Program-made: the position numbers and the translations under genes
Part shown: positions 63,701-64,000 of the stretch, piece after piece
Layout of the letters: every line of letters starts with the position of its first letter
Position numbering within the stretch: position 1 is the first letter of the stretch
Notes under the pieces: generated by a model
Databases searched by the model: none
Seen by the model: only the letters and a program-made list of their open reading frames with translations
What the model was told of the DNA's origin: nothing
Origin: Branchiostoma floridae
Taxonomy: Eukaryota; Chordata; Leptocardii; Amphioxiformes; Branchiostomatidae
NCBI RefSeq assembly: GCF_000003815.2
Contig: NC_049979.1
Location: 9,570,267-9,634,266 of the forward strand
Reading direction: 5' to 3'
Length of the DNA stretch: 64,000 bases

Positions 63701-63914
63701 GAAGAAGGAAACCTATATAGTAAGTACATGTACTGCATAAATAAACAGTGTGACTTAAAATGCCTTTTTTTTTCAACTTGCCAAGTCACAAAGCATGCTG
63801 TTCATTGTGACATCACACATCAGTAACCCTTTAGTAAATGAACTTGAAATGGTCACCTTTTTTCAATGCCTGGTCCATCATTTTCTTCAGTTCAAAAGCA
63901 TCTATCTCCATATC
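60785..63914 (-). CDS. Calpain B, C-terminal penta-EF-hand exons (gene runs off the right edge)
   Basis: Seven minus-strand exons: 63857-63914, 63383-63450, 62907-62975, 62552-62630, 61877-61993, 61257-61309 and 60785-60811 (TGA 60785-60787). They encode the classical calpain penta-EF-hand domain: DMEIDAFELKKMMDQALKK (EF1), GFNVELCRSMVALMD then DDKSGMLGLDEF (EF2), MFDADKSGDFDTYELR (EF3, canonical loop), YQADDQTISFPDFIALTIR (EF4), MDGNKASLGLED (EF5, the dimerisation hand) and the terminal WLTVTMYC. Exon lengths 58, 69, 79, 117 and 27 are identical to calpain A. EF2 and EF3 keep their ligand residues, unlike calpain A, so calcium binding is expected. The protease core lies beyond 64000 and cannot be judged here. 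CAPN1/2/3/8/9-type calpains are the best match. Confidence 0.93.
62143..62454. mobile_element. hAT-like MITE with CAGTGCTCGAAATAC ends
   Basis: A 312-bp stretch in a calpain B intron bounded by perfect 15-bp inverted repeats CAGTGCTCGAAATAC (62143-62157) and its complement (62440-62454). CAGTG-type ends resemble hAT elements, but the flanking 8-mers do not match as a target duplication. The inside has repeated AGGTTGC / GCAACC blocks. Confidence 0.7.
62976..63382 (-). other. U12-type (minor spliceosome) intron in calpain B
   Basis: The minus-strand donor reads GTATCCTTTC (exact U12 consensus) directly after the Asp codon of EF2. The branch region reads ACCTTAAC, one mismatch from TCCTTAAC, and ends 10 bases before the intron end (CAG). 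Position and phase are the same as for the intron at 50306-50701 in calpain A. Confidence 0.85.
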
Positions 63915-64000
63915 CTGTAGGTCAAACTCAATGTTAACTCAATGCTATCTCCATATCCTGTCATCAAACTCAATGTTAAAAATGAAAGTCATAATCATTA

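Overview
The window looks like nuclear DNA of a lancelet (amphioxus, genus Branchiostoma). The protein-coding genes are intron-rich, their products and splice positions are very close to vertebrate ones, intergenic DNA is AT-rich, and short inverted-repeat transposons are dense. The genus is an inference from gene content and repeat style; no species call is possible by eye.

Layout from left to right. (1) 470-1326 (+): the last three coding exons of SCYL1. (2) 2611-3597 (-): a three-exon gene for a 114-residue coiled-coil protein that I do not recognise. (3) 4510-7341 (+): RRP36, ten exons, a nucleolar rRNA-processing factor. (4) 7806-11095 (-): MRPL11, five exons, facing head-to-head with (5) SF3B2, 11429-32256 (+), 26 coding exons, a U2-snRNP/SF3b subunit. 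(6) 35523-38135 (-): a two-exon class A GPCR of the Tre1/Moody/GPR84-like type. (7) 43649-43819 (-): an isolated coding-looking exon of unknown family. (8) 45818-57489 (-): a complete 20-exon calpain, here called calpain A. (9) 60785-63914 (-): the C-terminal penta-EF-hand exons of a second, tandem calpain B whose 5' part lies beyond the right edge.

The most notable observation is that calpain A has lost all three catalytic residues (Cys to Ala82, His to Gln241, Asn to Ser270) while keeping an open reading frame, good splice sites, the accessory domains and exon sizes nearly identical to calpain B. It therefore looks like a maintained pseudoprotease beside a second calpain whose EF-hand loops look better preserved. 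Both paralogues also carry, at the same place, an intron with U12-type (minor spliceosome) donor and branch-point sequences.

SCYL1, MRPL11, SF3B2 and a classical calpain (CAPN1) all lie in human 11q13, so the block appears to preserve ancestral chordate linkage. Introns and intergenic DNA carry several short mobile-element families: a hAT-type element with a perfect 8-bp target duplication, a MITE family ending in CTCCAAGCAG (two copies with target duplications), a CGCGAA-rich MITE family, tRNA-derived SINEs, a LINE remnant, and a hammerhead-ribozyme-like motif in probable retroelement debris. No tRNA, rRNA or CRISPR features were found.
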